Positions 26,517 through 34,861 of a stretch of DNA of 64,000 nt are shown piece after piece. Location of the stretch: NCBI RefSeq assembly GCF_003350475.1, contig NZ_QQAV01000002.1, forward strand, positions 310,001 to 374,000, in the 5' to 3' direction. Positions within the stretch are counted from its first letter, which is position 1; every line of letters begins with the position of its first letter. The notes under the pieces are model-generated. The model was not told the origin of the DNA. It saw only the letters and a list, made by a program, of their open reading frames with translations, and made no database searches. The DNA is from Pseudacidovorax intermedius (GTDB taxonomy: Bacteria > Pseudomonadota > Gammaproteobacteria > Burkholderiales > Burkholderiaceae_C). A program made the translations under genes and the position numbers.

Positions 26517-28100
26517 TCAGAGCGCCAGGAAGTGGTGGACCTCGGGCTGGCCCGGACCGATGTGGTAGCGGACCACCTCGCCTTGAAGGTCGGCATCGGC
26601 CTGGGACACGCGGTGGTGCTGGCGCAGGTGCTCCGCCCAGGACTCGACCATGAACCATTCGACGATGCGCTGCGGATCGGCCGTGTGCTCGTGCAGTCCC
26701 CAGGCATAGGCGCCGTCGCGTCGGCGCTCGGGCGCCAGGCGCCGCACAGCGGCCAGGAAGGCGGGGCGGTCTTCCGCGCGGATGCGGTACTCGATCTGGA
26801 TCATGACCGGGCCGCGGTCATGGGCCACGGGCTCGGCCAGCAACGGCTCCGGCCAGTGGCGCGAGGCCTGCAGGTCCGCGTCGCCCGCGGGCAGGCGTAC
26901 GCGGTGGAAGAGCAGGGCCACCACCAGCAGGCCCAGCGCAGCGGCGGCGAGCGCGCCGCGCACGCCGATCTGCTGCGCCACCAGGCCCCAGCCCAGGCTG
27001 CCGGCAGCCATGGCCCCGTTGAACACCGTCAGGTAGACGGCCAGGCCGCGACCACGGACCCAGTTGGGCAGAACGGCCTGGGCCACGCCGTTGAGCGTGG
27101 TCAGGGCGGTGATCCAGCCCACGCCCAGTATCAATAGCAACAGCACGGCCAGCCACTGGGGCGGGGCCAGCACCAGCGCACCGAGCACCACCGCCGTGAG
27201 CACCGATGCCAGCAGCACCAGCCCGTCCGCATCGAGCCGGGCGCGCAGCCGCGGCATGACCAGCGCACCGACGATGGCGCCCGCGCCGACGGCACCCATC
27301 AGCACGCCGTAGAAGCCGGCCGTGCCCTGAAGCATCTGGCGTGCGACCAGCGGCAGCAGCGCCCAGGCCGCGCTCGCGAAGAGGAAGAACACCGCCGCGC
27401 GCACCAGCACCACATGCAGCTCGCGGCTGGCGCGTGCATAGCGCAGGCCGGCGCGGAAGGCGCCGAGGAAGTTCTCGGACAGGCCCTCGTCCGCCGCGGG
27501 CGCAGGCCGGCGCCACCACAGCAGTGCGGCGATGACGAAGACATAGCTCAGCACGTCCGCGCCGTAGGTCACGGCTGCGCCGAAGCTGGCCAGCAGCAGG
27601 CCGCCCAGGGCCGGCCCGACGGCGCGGGCGATGTTCACGCCCAGCGAGTTGAGCGCCACCGCGTTCTTGAGCTGCGCGCGCGGCACCAGCTCGGGCACGA
27701 TGGACTGCCAGGTCGGTCCCATCAACGCCGCGCCCACGCCGCCCACGAAGGTCAGCACGATCAGCAGCTCCACCGTCAGTGCTCCGCTGCGGGAGAGCAG
27801 CAGCAGCGCCGCGCTCACGCCCGCCAGCAGCAGCTGCACGGCGATGAGGAAGCGTCGGCGGTCCAGGATGTCCGACAGCACGCCGGCCGGAATGGCCAGC
27901 AGGAAGACCGGCAGCGTGGCCGCCGTCTGGATCAGCGCGACGGCCGTGGGGCTGGGCGACAGGTCGGTGACCAGCCAGCCGCTGGCCACGTCGCGCATGA
28001 AGCTGCCGATGTTGCCCAGCACCGTGGCGCACCACAGCACGGCGAACACCGGCAGGCGCAGGGGCGCGAAGCTGCCGCCTTCCTTGCCCGCCTCAGCCAT
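26517..28100 (-). CDS. MFS transporter (EntS/MFS_3 type) with C-terminal ABM-like domain
   Basis: A 527-residue protein. Residues 1 to about 410 form an MFS transporter of the enterobactin-exporter type (LWCATVLGNIGSFMRDVASGWL at the start, MGPTWQSIVPELVPRAQLKNAVALN mid-protein). The last ~110 residues are soluble: PVMIQIEYRIRAEDRPAFLAAVRRL and a repeated EWFMVESWAEHLRQHHR segment resemble an antibiotic-biosynthesis-monooxygenase-type ferredoxin-like domain. Fusions of this kind are known in proteobacteria, but the substrate is not. The start at 28100 overlaps the DoxX gene end by 8 bp, so the two are translationally coupled. Confidence 0.85.
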   Translation of the reverse strand: MAEAGKEGGSFAPLRLPVFAVLWCATVLGNIGSFMRDVASGWLVTDLSPSPTAVALIQTAATLPVFLLAIPAGVLSDILDRRRFLIAVQLLLAGVSAALLLLSRSGALTVELLIVLTFVGGVGAALMGPTWQSIVPELVPRAQLKNAVALNSLGVNIARAVGPALGGLLLASFGAAVTYGADVLSYVFVIAALLWWRRPAPAADEGLSENFLGAFRAGLRYARASRELHVVLVRAAVFFLFASAAWALLPLVARQMLQGTAGFYGVLMGAVGAGAIVGALVMPRLRARLDADGLVLLASVLTAVVLGALVLAPPQWLAVLLLLILGVGWITALTTLNGVAQAVLPNWVRGRGLAVYLTVFNGAMAAGSLGWGLVAQQIGVRGALAAAALGLLVVALLFHRVRLPAGDADLQASRHWPEPLLAEPVAHDRGPVMIQIEYRIRAEDRPAFLAAVRRLAPERRRDGAYAWGLHEHTADPQRIVEWFMVESWAEHLRQHHRVSQADADLQGEVVRYHIGPGQPEVHHFLAL

Positions 28101-28488
28101 GCCGCCGTTCCCGCGCATCGAGCCAGGCCACCAGCAGGAAGCCGCCGACCAGGCCCAGGTGCTCGAAGAAGGCATTGGCCGCCATGAAGCGTTGCGGCTG
28201 CGGCATCTCCCAGAAGCGCAGCGCGACCAGGGTGGCGCCCAGCGTGAAGGCGGCGAGCACCAGGGCCCCCAGCCAGCGCAGCCGGCCGCTGATGACCATG
28301 GCCGAGGCGCCGAGTTCGAGCACGATCACGGCCAGCGCCATCGGCGCGGCGGGTGCGATGCCGAAGTGCTGCATCTCGGCCACGGCACCGGAGAAGTCGA
28401 AGGCCTTGACCAGTCCGCCCTGCAGGTAGGCTGCGCACAGCAGCAGCAGGCAGACGGGCCTGATCCATGAAGACTGCGTCCAGCCCAT
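28093..28488 (-). CDS. DoxX-family membrane protein
   Basis: A 131-residue protein with four predicted transmembrane helices, fitting the DoxX/DoxD-like family: LLLLCAAYLQGGLVKAFDF at the start, VIVLELGASAMVISGRLRWLG in the middle and FFEHLGLVGGFLLVAWLDA at the end. DoxX relatives are linked to quinone or thiosulfate redox reactions at the membrane, but most have no proven role. Its ATG overlaps the stop codon of the amidohydrolase gene (TGATG) and its end overlaps the MFS gene, so all three are co-translated. Confidence 0.82.
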   Translation of the reverse strand: MGWTQSSWIRPVCLLLLCAAYLQGGLVKAFDFSGAVAEMQHFGIAPAAPMALAVIVLELGASAMVISGRLRWLGALVLAAFTLGATLVALRFWEMPQPQRFMAANAFFEHLGLVGGFLLVAWLDARERRHG

Positions 28489-30389
28489 CAGACCGCCCAG
28501 CAGGCGCAGCCCAGCGCGCCCCAGAAGCTTTTGAGGTCGCCCACCGGCAGGCGGCTGCCCCAGGCGCTCGCATGCGCATGGCCATGCACGTTGCAGGCGC
28601 TCGCGCAGCCGCAGGATGCGGCCGCCTGCCGCAGGGTGGCCTGCAGCGGTGCGCCTTCCTGCGCGCCCCAGGCGCCGTAGCCGCCGTAGCGGCGCACGGG
28701 CGACCAGTCGGGCATGGCTGGCGGCGGGCCGCCTTCATCCAGCGTGGCGAAGGGACCCGCGCCGTAGACGACCTTGCCGCCCACCATCGTGAGCAGCGCG
28801 CTGGTGTCGGCGATGTCGGATTCGGGGCAGGCGAAGAAATCGCGGTCGGGCACGACGAGGTCGGCGAACTGGCCGGCCTCGATGCGGCCCTTGCGGCCTT
28901 CCTCGTTCGAGAACCAGGTGACCTTTTCGGTCCACATGCGAAGCGCGGTCTCCCGGTCGAGCAGGTTGCGCTGCGGCGTGATCTGCAGCCCGCCCACCGT
29001 GCGGCCGGTGATCAGCCACGACAGCGAGACCCAGAGGTTGTACGAGGCCACGCGCGTGGCATCGGTGCCGGCCGACACATGGATGCCCTTCTCCAGCATG
29101 CGCTTGACCGGCGGCGTGGCCTCGGCCGCGGCGGCGCCGTAGCGCTCGACGAAATACTCGCCCTGGTAGGCCATGCGGTGCTGCACGGCCACGCCGCCAC
29201 CCAGCGCCGCGATGCGGTCGATGGAGCGCTCCGAGATCGTCTCGGCATGGTCGAAGAACCAGTTCAGGCCCGCCAGCGGCGTGTCGCGGTTGACCTTCTC
29301 GAACACGTCCAGCGCGCGGCTGATGGTCTCGTCGTAGGTGGCATGCAGGCGCCAGGGCCAGCGGTTCTGGGCCAGCACGCGCACCACCTCTTCCAGCTCG
29401 CCTTCCATCTCGGGGGCCATGTCGGGCCGTGGCTGGCGGAAGTCCTCGAAGTCGGCGGCCGAGAACACCAGCATCTCGCCCGCGCCGTTGTGGCGGAAGT
29501 AGTCGTCACCCTGCTTGTATTTCGAGGACGCTGTCCAGTTCAGGAAGTCCTGCTTCTCCTGTTTGGGCTTCTGCGTGAAGAGGTTGTAGGCCAGGCGGAT
29601 CGTGAGCTGCCCCGCGTCCGCGAGCTGCTGGATGACCTGGTAGTCCTCCGGGTAGTTCTGGAAGCCCCCGCCCGCGTCGATGGCGCCGGTCACGCCCAGG
29701 CGGTTGAGCTCGCGCATGAAGTGCCGCGTGGAGTTGAGCTGGTACTCGGGCGGCAGCTTCGGCCCCTTGGCCAGCGTGGCATACAGGATGGCCGCATTGG
29801 GCTTGGCCAGCAGCAGGCCGGTGGGGTTGCCGGCGGCATCGCGCACGATCTCGCCGCCGGGCGGCGCGGGCGTGTCCTTGCCGTAGCCCACGGCCCGCAG
29901 CGCGGCGCCGTTGAGCAGGGCGCGGTCGTACAGGTGAAGGATGAAGACGGGCGTGTCGGGGGCGACGGCGTTGAGCTCGTCGATGGTGGGCAGCCGCTTC
30001 TCCACGAACTGGTGTTCGGTGAAGCCGCCGACCACGCGCACCCACTGCGGTGCCGGCGTGATCGCCACCTGCTGGCGCAGCATGGCCATGGCGTCGGCCA
30101 GGCTGCGCACGCCGTCCCAGCGCAACTCCAGGTTGAAGTTCAGGCCGCCGCGGATGATGTGCAGGTGGTTGTCGATCAGACCGGGCAGCACGGCGCGGCC
30201 CTGCAGGTCGACCATGCGGGTGGCGGGGCCGGCCAGCGGCAGCACGTCCTCGCGCCGGCCCACGCGCAGGAAGCGGCCGTCGCGGATGGCGACCGCGTCG
30301 GCCACGGGATTGGCGCGGTCCAGCGTCGTGAAGCGGCCGTTGTGAAGGATGAGGTCGGGAGGCAGGGTGTCGTCAGCCATGGGGTCCAT
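28488..30389 (-). CDS. YtcJ-like metal-dependent amidohydrolase
   Basis: A 633-residue member of the amidohydrolase superfamily (YtcJ/NfdA group). The N-terminal metal site is DNHLHIIRGG, with later histidines in WRLHATYDE and NWFFDHAETISE and an aspartate in GIHVSAGTDATRVAS; a composite beta-sandwich flanks the barrel. The last ~45 residues form an unusual Cys/His-rich tail (SCGCASACNVHGHAHASAW and GALGCACWAV). Substrates of this group are amides, lactams or formamides; the real one is unknown. Start may be ATG 30389 or 30380. Second enzyme of the operon led by the isochorismatase-like gene. Confidence 0.85.
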   Translation of the reverse strand: MDPMADDTLPPDLILHNGRFTTLDRANPVADAVAIRDGRFLRVGRREDVLPLAGPATRMVDLQGRAVLPGLIDNHLHIIRGGLNFNLELRWDGVRSLADAMAMLRQQVAITPAPQWVRVVGGFTEHQFVEKRLPTIDELNAVAPDTPVFILHLYDRALLNGAALRAVGYGKDTPAPPGGEIVRDAAGNPTGLLLAKPNAAILYATLAKGPKLPPEYQLNSTRHFMRELNRLGVTGAIDAGGGFQNYPEDYQVIQQLADAGQLTIRLAYNLFTQKPKQEKQDFLNWTASSKYKQGDDYFRHNGAGEMLVFSAADFEDFRQPRPDMAPEMEGELEEVVRVLAQNRWPWRLHATYDETISRALDVFEKVNRDTPLAGLNWFFDHAETISERSIDRIAALGGGVAVQHRMAYQGEYFVERYGAAAAEATPPVKRMLEKGIHVSAGTDATRVASYNLWVSLSWLITGRTVGGLQITPQRNLLDRETALRMWTEKVTWFSNEEGRKGRIEAGQFADLVVPDRDFFACPESDIADTSALLTMVGGKVVYGAGPFATLDEGGPPPAMPDWSPVRRYGGYGAWGAQEGAPLQATLRQAAASCGCASACNVHGHAHASAWGSRLPVGDLKSFWGALGCACWAV

Positions 30390-30431
30390 TCCGTGAAGTG
30401 GCGCTGGGCGGGAGCGGTCGGGTGCCGCCGG

Positions 30432-30704
30432 TCAGGCCGGGTCGTGGGGCTGGGGCGCCTCGGCCTTGGCGCACTGGGGCAGCTTGCCGAAGACGTGCGG
30501 CTTGACCTGGTGCTGCAGCCAGGACGTCGACACCGCATCGGGGCGGATCCAGCCGCGGATGAGCGGCGGGATCTGCTCGCCCACCAGGATGCCCAGCAGG
30601 CCCACTAGCGCGATGACGGGCGGCGCGGGCGAGCGCACCTGGACCAGGGCGTAGATCACGCCGACCAGGATGCCGACGGCCAGCGAAAGCAGGTAGGGCT
30701 TCAT
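30432..30704 (-). CDS. XapX-domain (DUF1427) small membrane protein
   Basis: A 90-residue protein whose first ~55 residues form two hydrophobic segments: LLSLAVGILVGVIYALVQVRSPAPP and VIALVGLLGILVGEQ, the XapX domain pattern. The C-terminal part is soluble and not conserved in any motif I recognise. It starts 16 bp after the isochorismatase-like gene and is followed after 42 bp by the amidohydrolase gene. Function unknown; members usually accompany transport or catabolic operons. Confidence 0.8.
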   Translation of the reverse strand: MKPYLLSLAVGILVGVIYALVQVRSPAPPVIALVGLLGILVGEQIPPLIRGWIRPDAVSTSWLQHQVKPHVFGKLPQCAKAEAPQPHDPA

Positions 30705-30720
30705 CGTCGTGGTCGCCGCG

Positions 30721-31374
30721 TCAGCCTTCGTGGGCACCGAACATGGTCTTGGCGTAGGTGACGCCCAGGCCGTAGGCGCCGCCCCATTGGCGTGCGATGC
30801 CGGTGGTCAGCTCGTAGGTCTCGCCGCGGGCCCAGTCGCGTTGCAGCTCCAGCAGGTACTGCAGCGAGGTCATGGGCCGTGCGCCGGCCTGCACCATGCG
30901 CTGCATGGCGCGCTCATGGGCTTCGGGAGAGACGTCGCCGCAGGCGTCGGCGATCACGTAGACCTCGAAGCCCTGGTCCAGCGCGGACAAGGCCGGGCCG
31001 ACGATGCACACGCTGGTCCACAGGCCGGCCAGCACGATGCGCGGCTTGCCGATGGCGTTCACGCGCTCGATCACGGCCGCGTCTTCCCAGGTGTTCATCG
31101 AGGTGCGGTCCAGCATGGCCTGGCCGGCGAAGGCTTCGGTGATCTCGCTGAACATGGGGCCCGAGAAGCTCTTCTCGGCCACCGTGGTCAGGATGGTCGA
31201 GACGCCGAAGCCGGCCGCCGCCCGCGACACCAGCGCCGCGTTGTTGCGCAGCACGGTCGCGTCGATGGAGTGCGTGGCAAAGGCCATCTGCGGCTGGAAA
31301 TCGATCAGGATCAGCGTGTGATCCTGGGGTGCGAGCAGCAGGGCGCCGGGGGTGGGCTTGGCTTGGACGGTCAT
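30721..31374 (-). CDS. Isochorismatase-family cysteine hydrolase
   Basis: A 217-residue cysteine hydrolase with the family triad Asp25 (ILIDFQPQM), Lys (TVAEKSFSG) and Cys (LAGLWTSVCIVGPAL). It resembles the YcaC group, whose substrate is not established, rather than true isochorismatase. GAGGAA lies before ATG 31374. It is the first gene of a tightly packed six-gene operon (XapX, amidohydrolase, DoxX, MFS, alpha/beta hydrolase) divergent from a LysR-type gene that probably controls it. Confidence 0.9.
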   Translation of the reverse strand: MTVQAKPTPGALLLAPQDHTLILIDFQPQMAFATHSIDATVLRNNAALVSRAAAGFGVSTILTTVAEKSFSGPMFSEITEAFAGQAMLDRTSMNTWEDAAVIERVNAIGKPRIVLAGLWTSVCIVGPALSALDQGFEVYVIADACGDVSPEAHERAMQRMVQAGARPMTSLQYLLELQRDWARGETYELTTGIARQWGGAYGLGVTYAKTMFGAHEG

Positions 31375-31690
31375 GGTCGGTTCCTCGTTTGCGGATGCAG
31401 AGACGGCTTGCGAGGGGCGGATGCTCGTCGGGCCGGTCGGTGCACGTCTTGTCGATTGGTCGGGCTTTTTGAACGTTTGGCGGGCGGGCCGTGCACGGTT
31501 GCTGGCCGCCTGTCTTTCTCGCATTCCATCGAAATACTTCACCGGTGGGCCGCCCAACCTTTCGGGGTACGGCTCACTTGTGGATTCGCTGGAATGAATG
31601 AATCATCCGCGTCGCTCGCTGCGCCGTTGGCGAGTTTTTCCATTCGTGAGCATCGAAGTTTTCGATGGTCCGCACCGCCCCAGGACGCCC
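31375..31690. promoter_or_regulatory. Divergent control region with LysR-type dyad
   Basis: A 316-bp gap without a gene. It includes the 17-bp dyad CATCGAA-GTT-TTCGATG (31651-31667), with perfect 7-bp arms, 24 bp before the LysR-type start codon, and a related CATCGAAATACTTC at 31527-31540. These are candidate sites for the LysR protein. No RNA gene or terminator was seen. Confidence 0.55.
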
Positions 31691-32599
31691 ATGCTCAAGC
31701 TCACCCTCGAGGCCATCGAACTGGTCGACGCCATCGACCGCCACGGCTCCTTCGCCGCAGCCGCCGTGCGGTTGAACCGCGTGCCCTCGACCATCTCCTA
31801 TGCCGTGGCCAAGCTGGAGGAGCAGCTGGGCCTGCGCCTGTTCGAGCGGCAGGGTCCGCGCGTCGAACTGAGCGCGGCGGGGCGCGAGATGCTGGACGAG
31901 GGCCGCTGGCTGCTGGGTGCCGCCGCCACGCTCGAATCGCGCATGCGCCAGGTGGCCACCGGCTACGAGTCCGAGCTGCGGCTGGTGCATGACTCCCTCA
32001 TCCCGACCGAGGCGCTGATGGACGACATCCGCGACTTCGAGGCGCTGCGTTGCGGCACCCGCCTGCGCCTCGGTTGTGAAGCCCTGTCCGGCAGCTGGGA
32101 GGCGCTGCGTGACGGCCGGGCCGATCTCGTCATCGCCGCGGGCGAAGGGCCGGCCGGCGGCGGCTACCAGGTGCATCCGGCGGGCACGCTGGACTTCGTC
32201 TTCTGCGTCGCGCCCCAGCATCCGCTGGCGCGGGCCAAGGGCCCGCTGCGCCGTGCCGACCTGCTGGCCCACACCGCCATCGTGGTGGGCGACACGGCGC
32301 GTTCGCTGTCGGACCGCACGGTCGGCCTCATGGCCGGGCAGCCGCGCATCACGGTGCCCTCCATGGCGGCCAAGATCGCCTGCCAGCGCAGCGGGCTGGG
32401 GCATGGCTTTCTGCCGCGCGCCTGCGTCGAGGCCGACCTGGCGCGCGGCAGTCTGGTGGCCGTGCCCATTGAGGAAGGCCGTCCGCCGGAGAGCTTCTTC
32501 CTGGCCTGGAAGACCGGGGCCGGCGGTCGTGCCCTGCAGTGGTGGCGCGAGCGCCTGCAGCGCCCGCTGGTGCCGGCCTTGCTGCCCCGCAGCGTGTGA
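31691..32599 (+). CDS. LysR-family transcriptional regulator
   Basis: A 302-residue LysR-type regulator: winged helix at residues 1-65 (LELVDAIDRHGSF-type opening, VRLNRVPSTISYAVAKLEEQLGLRLFER), then a LysR substrate-binding domain with VFCVAPQHPLARA. Divergent from the isochorismatase-led operon, its probable target. ATG 31691 gives MLKLTLEAIELVDA; upstream in-frame sequence would carry a non-conserved 31-residue extension across the operator dyad. Confidence 0.9.
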   Translation: MLKLTLEAIELVDAIDRHGSFAAAAVRLNRVPSTISYAVAKLEEQLGLRLFERQGPRVELSAAGREMLDEGRWLLGAAATLESRMRQVATGYESELRLVHDSLIPTEALMDDIRDFEALRCGTRLRLGCEALSGSWEALRDGRADLVIAAGEGPAGGGYQVHPAGTLDFVFCVAPQHPLARAKGPLRRADLLAHTAIVVGDTARSLSDRTVGLMAGQPRITVPSMAAKIACQRSGLGHGFLPRACVEADLARGSLVAVPIEEGRPPESFFLAWKTGAGGRALQWWRERLQRPLVPALLPRSV

Positions 32600-32707
32600 C
32601 GCATCGATATGGCATCGGTATGGCCTCCGGATCGTCAGCCGTTGCTGCGGCGGCTCTCGGGCGTCATGTCGATCACGGATGATCGGGGCCCCCTCACAGG
32701 AGCACGC

Positions 32708-33298
32708 ATGCCCGACAAGATCCTCGTCTTCTACGGTTCCTACCGCGCCGACCGCATGGGCATCCGCCTGGCGGACTACATCGTGGCCCAGTTCAAGGCG
32801 CGCGGCGCCGAGCCCGAACTCATCGACGCCCAGGCCGTGGGCCTGCCCATGCTGGACCGCATGTACAAGGAGCATCCCAAGGGCCAGGCGCCCGCAGCCA
32901 TGGAGGCATTGGCCGGCAAGATTCGCGATGCCGATGCCTTCGTCTTCGTCACCGGCGAATACAACTGGGGCGTGCAGCCGGGGCTGAAGAACCTCACCGA
33001 CCACTTCCTGGAGGAATGGTTCTGGCGGCCGGCGGCCATCGCCAGCTATTCGGCCGGCCGCTTCTCGGGCGTGCGTTCGGGCACGGCCTGGCATTCGATC
33101 CTGTCGGAGATGGGCATGGTGGTCATCTCCAGCACACTGGCGGTCGGCCCCATCTCGCAGACGCTGGACGAGGCGGGCGAGCCCACGGGCGATGCCGGCA
33201 AGTCGCTGGCCAAGGCCTTTCCGCGCTGGGCGGACGACCTGGCCTGGTGGACGAATGCGGCGCGCGTGCAGCGTGCAACGCAGGCGCCGCCGTACTGA
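32708..33298 (+). CDS. NADPH-dependent FMN reductase family protein
   Basis: A 196-residue flavodoxin-like reductase. The phosphate loop is FYGSYRADRMG, the flavin contact is FVTGEYNWGVQPGLKN, and YSAGRFSGVRSG completes the fold, all typical of the FMN_red family. It may supply reduced flavin to a monooxygenase or reduce quinones. AGGAG lies seven nt before the ATG at 32708. It follows the LysR gene after 108 bp. Its stop codon abuts that of the convergent transporter gene with no bases between, so no dedicated terminator separates them. Confidence 0.9.
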   Translation: MPDKILVFYGSYRADRMGIRLADYIVAQFKARGAEPELIDAQAVGLPMLDRMYKEHPKGQAPAAMEALAGKIRDADAFVFVTGEYNWGVQPGLKNLTDHFLEEWFWRPAAIASYSAGRFSGVRSGTAWHSILSEMGMVVISSTLAVGPISQTLDEAGEPTGDAGKSLAKAFPRWADDLAWWTNAARVQRATQAPPY

Positions 33299-34834
33299 TC
33301 AAACCGAGGGCGCGGGGCCGCGGCCGCGACGCAGCAGCGCTTCGAGCCCTTCGAACAGCAGCTCCGACATCACCGCCAGCGCTGCGGCCGGCAGCGCGCC
33401 GGCCATCAGAAGTGCGCGGTCGTTGAGCGCCAGGCCGGTGACGATGCGCTCGCCGAAGCCGCCGGCACCGATGAAGGCCGCGATGGTGGCCGTGCCCACG
33501 GCGATGGTGGTGGCGGTGCGCACACCGGCGATCAGCGTGGGCAGGGCCAGCGGCAGCTGCACCAGCCGCAGGTTCTGCGCCCCGGTCATGCCCAAGGCAG
33601 TGCCGGCCTGGGTGAGGCCCGCAGGCACCTCGGCCAGGCCGGTGACGGCATTGCGCATGATCGGAAGCAGCGCATAGAGCGTGAGGGCCACCAGCGCCGG
33701 CAGCGTGCCGATGGCGCCCAGCAGCGAGATCAGGATGGCCAGCAGCGCCAGCGAGGGCACGGTCTGCAGCAGCCCGGTCAGGCCCAGCACCAGCGCTCGC
33801 AGCCGCACATGGGCGAACACCGCCATCGCCAGCGGCACGCCGATCAGCACCGCGAGGCCCACCGACACGGCCACCAGCATCAGATGCTGGCGCGCGAGCC
33901 GGCCCAGGTCGGGCCCGAAGAGCTTGGCGACGAAGCCGCGCGCGGCCTGCGCGTCGGAGCCCGCGCCGCCCGCGAGGAAGTCGCGTGCGATGTCGGCGAA
34001 GGCCACGCCCTGCAGCTCGGCCCGCGCGTTCATGCGGATCATGGCGGCCTCGTCGATGCGACCCTCCAGCTGCTGCAGCGCGGCCCAGGCCTGGGGCAGG
34101 CGCTGCGGCAGGTCCAGGCGGTAGAGCAGCACCGCGTCGTAGCGCGGAAAGTAGCCGCGGTCGTCCTGCAGCACCGTCAGGCCCAGGTGTTCGATCTTGG
34201 CGTCGGTGGTGTAGATGTCGATCACGTCCACCTGGCCGGCGCCGATGGCGTCGTAAGCCAGGCCGTGGTCCAGCCCGGTGGGTCGCTGCGGCAGGCCGTA
34301 GCGCGCGGCCACGCCGCGCCAGCCGTCGGCGCGGCCGATGAATTCGTTGGTCAGACCCAGGCGCAGCTCGGAGTGCTTCGCCAGGTCGCCCAGCGTGCGG
34401 ATGCCCAGGCGTTCGGCCTCGCTGGCGCGCATGGCCAGCGCGTAGCCGTCGTTGAAGCCCAGCGGCACGGCCATGCCCAGGCCCAGCGGCTGCAGCGCGG
34501 CCCGCATCTCCTCGGGCGCGAGCGGCTTCGGGCTCTTGAGGATCTCCAGCGCGATGGTGCCGGTGTATTCGGCATAGAGGTCGATGCCGCCAGAGCGCAG
34601 CGCCTCGTAGACGATGGCTGTGTTGCCCAGGCCCTGGCGCACCGTGGGCGCGCGCCGCAGATGGGGTGCGGCCGTCTGGACCAGCACTTCGGCCAGGATG
34701 TACGACTCGGTGAAGCGCTTGGAGCCGATGCGCAGCTCGCCTTCGTCGCGCTGCTGGGCCCAGGCGGTTGGCATGGCGAGCAGCAGGAAGGCCAGCCAGA
34801 GCCGAAGGCGGGGAAGATGAAGTGCGCCGGTCAT
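33299..34834 (-). CDS. Fused osmoprotectant-type substrate-binding protein and ABC permease
   Basis: A 511-residue fusion. Residues ~1-27 are a signal sequence ending TAWAQ; ~30-290 form an OpuAC/OsmX-type binding domain (IGSKRFTESYILAEVL, YAEYTGTIALEIL, GLTNEFIGR, DVIDIYTTDAKI); ~300-500 form the permease with the ABC loop LGMTGAQNLRLVQLPLALPTLIAGVRTATTIAVGTATIAAFIGAGG. In usual systems of this family (OpuC, YehWXYZ, EgtU) the ligand is a quaternary amine. No ATPase gene is adjacent. It is 27 bp downstream of the HpaI gene on the same strand. Confidence 0.87.
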   Translation of the reverse strand: MTGALHLPRLRLWLAFLLLAMPTAWAQQRDEGELRIGSKRFTESYILAEVLVQTAAPHLRRAPTVRQGLGNTAIVYEALRSGGIDLYAEYTGTIALEILKSPKPLAPEEMRAALQPLGLGMAVPLGFNDGYALAMRASEAERLGIRTLGDLAKHSELRLGLTNEFIGRADGWRGVAARYGLPQRPTGLDHGLAYDAIGAGQVDVIDIYTTDAKIEHLGLTVLQDDRGYFPRYDAVLLYRLDLPQRLPQAWAALQQLEGRIDEAAMIRMNARAELQGVAFADIARDFLAGGAGSDAQAARGFVAKLFGPDLGRLARQHLMLVAVSVGLAVLIGVPLAMAVFAHVRLRALVLGLTGLLQTVPSLALLAILISLLGAIGTLPALVALTLYALLPIMRNAVTGLAEVPAGLTQAGTALGMTGAQNLRLVQLPLALPTLIAGVRTATTIAVGTATIAAFIGAGGFGERIVTGLALNDRALLMAGALPAAALAVMSELLFEGLEALLRRGRGPAPSV

Positions 34835-34861
34835 TCGGCCAGTATGGCCGAGGCGCTGCGC

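Noticed and set aside
28467-30608. 713-codon plus-strand frame opposite the amidohydrolase
   Set aside because: Antisense shadow of a gene with clear metal-site motifs.
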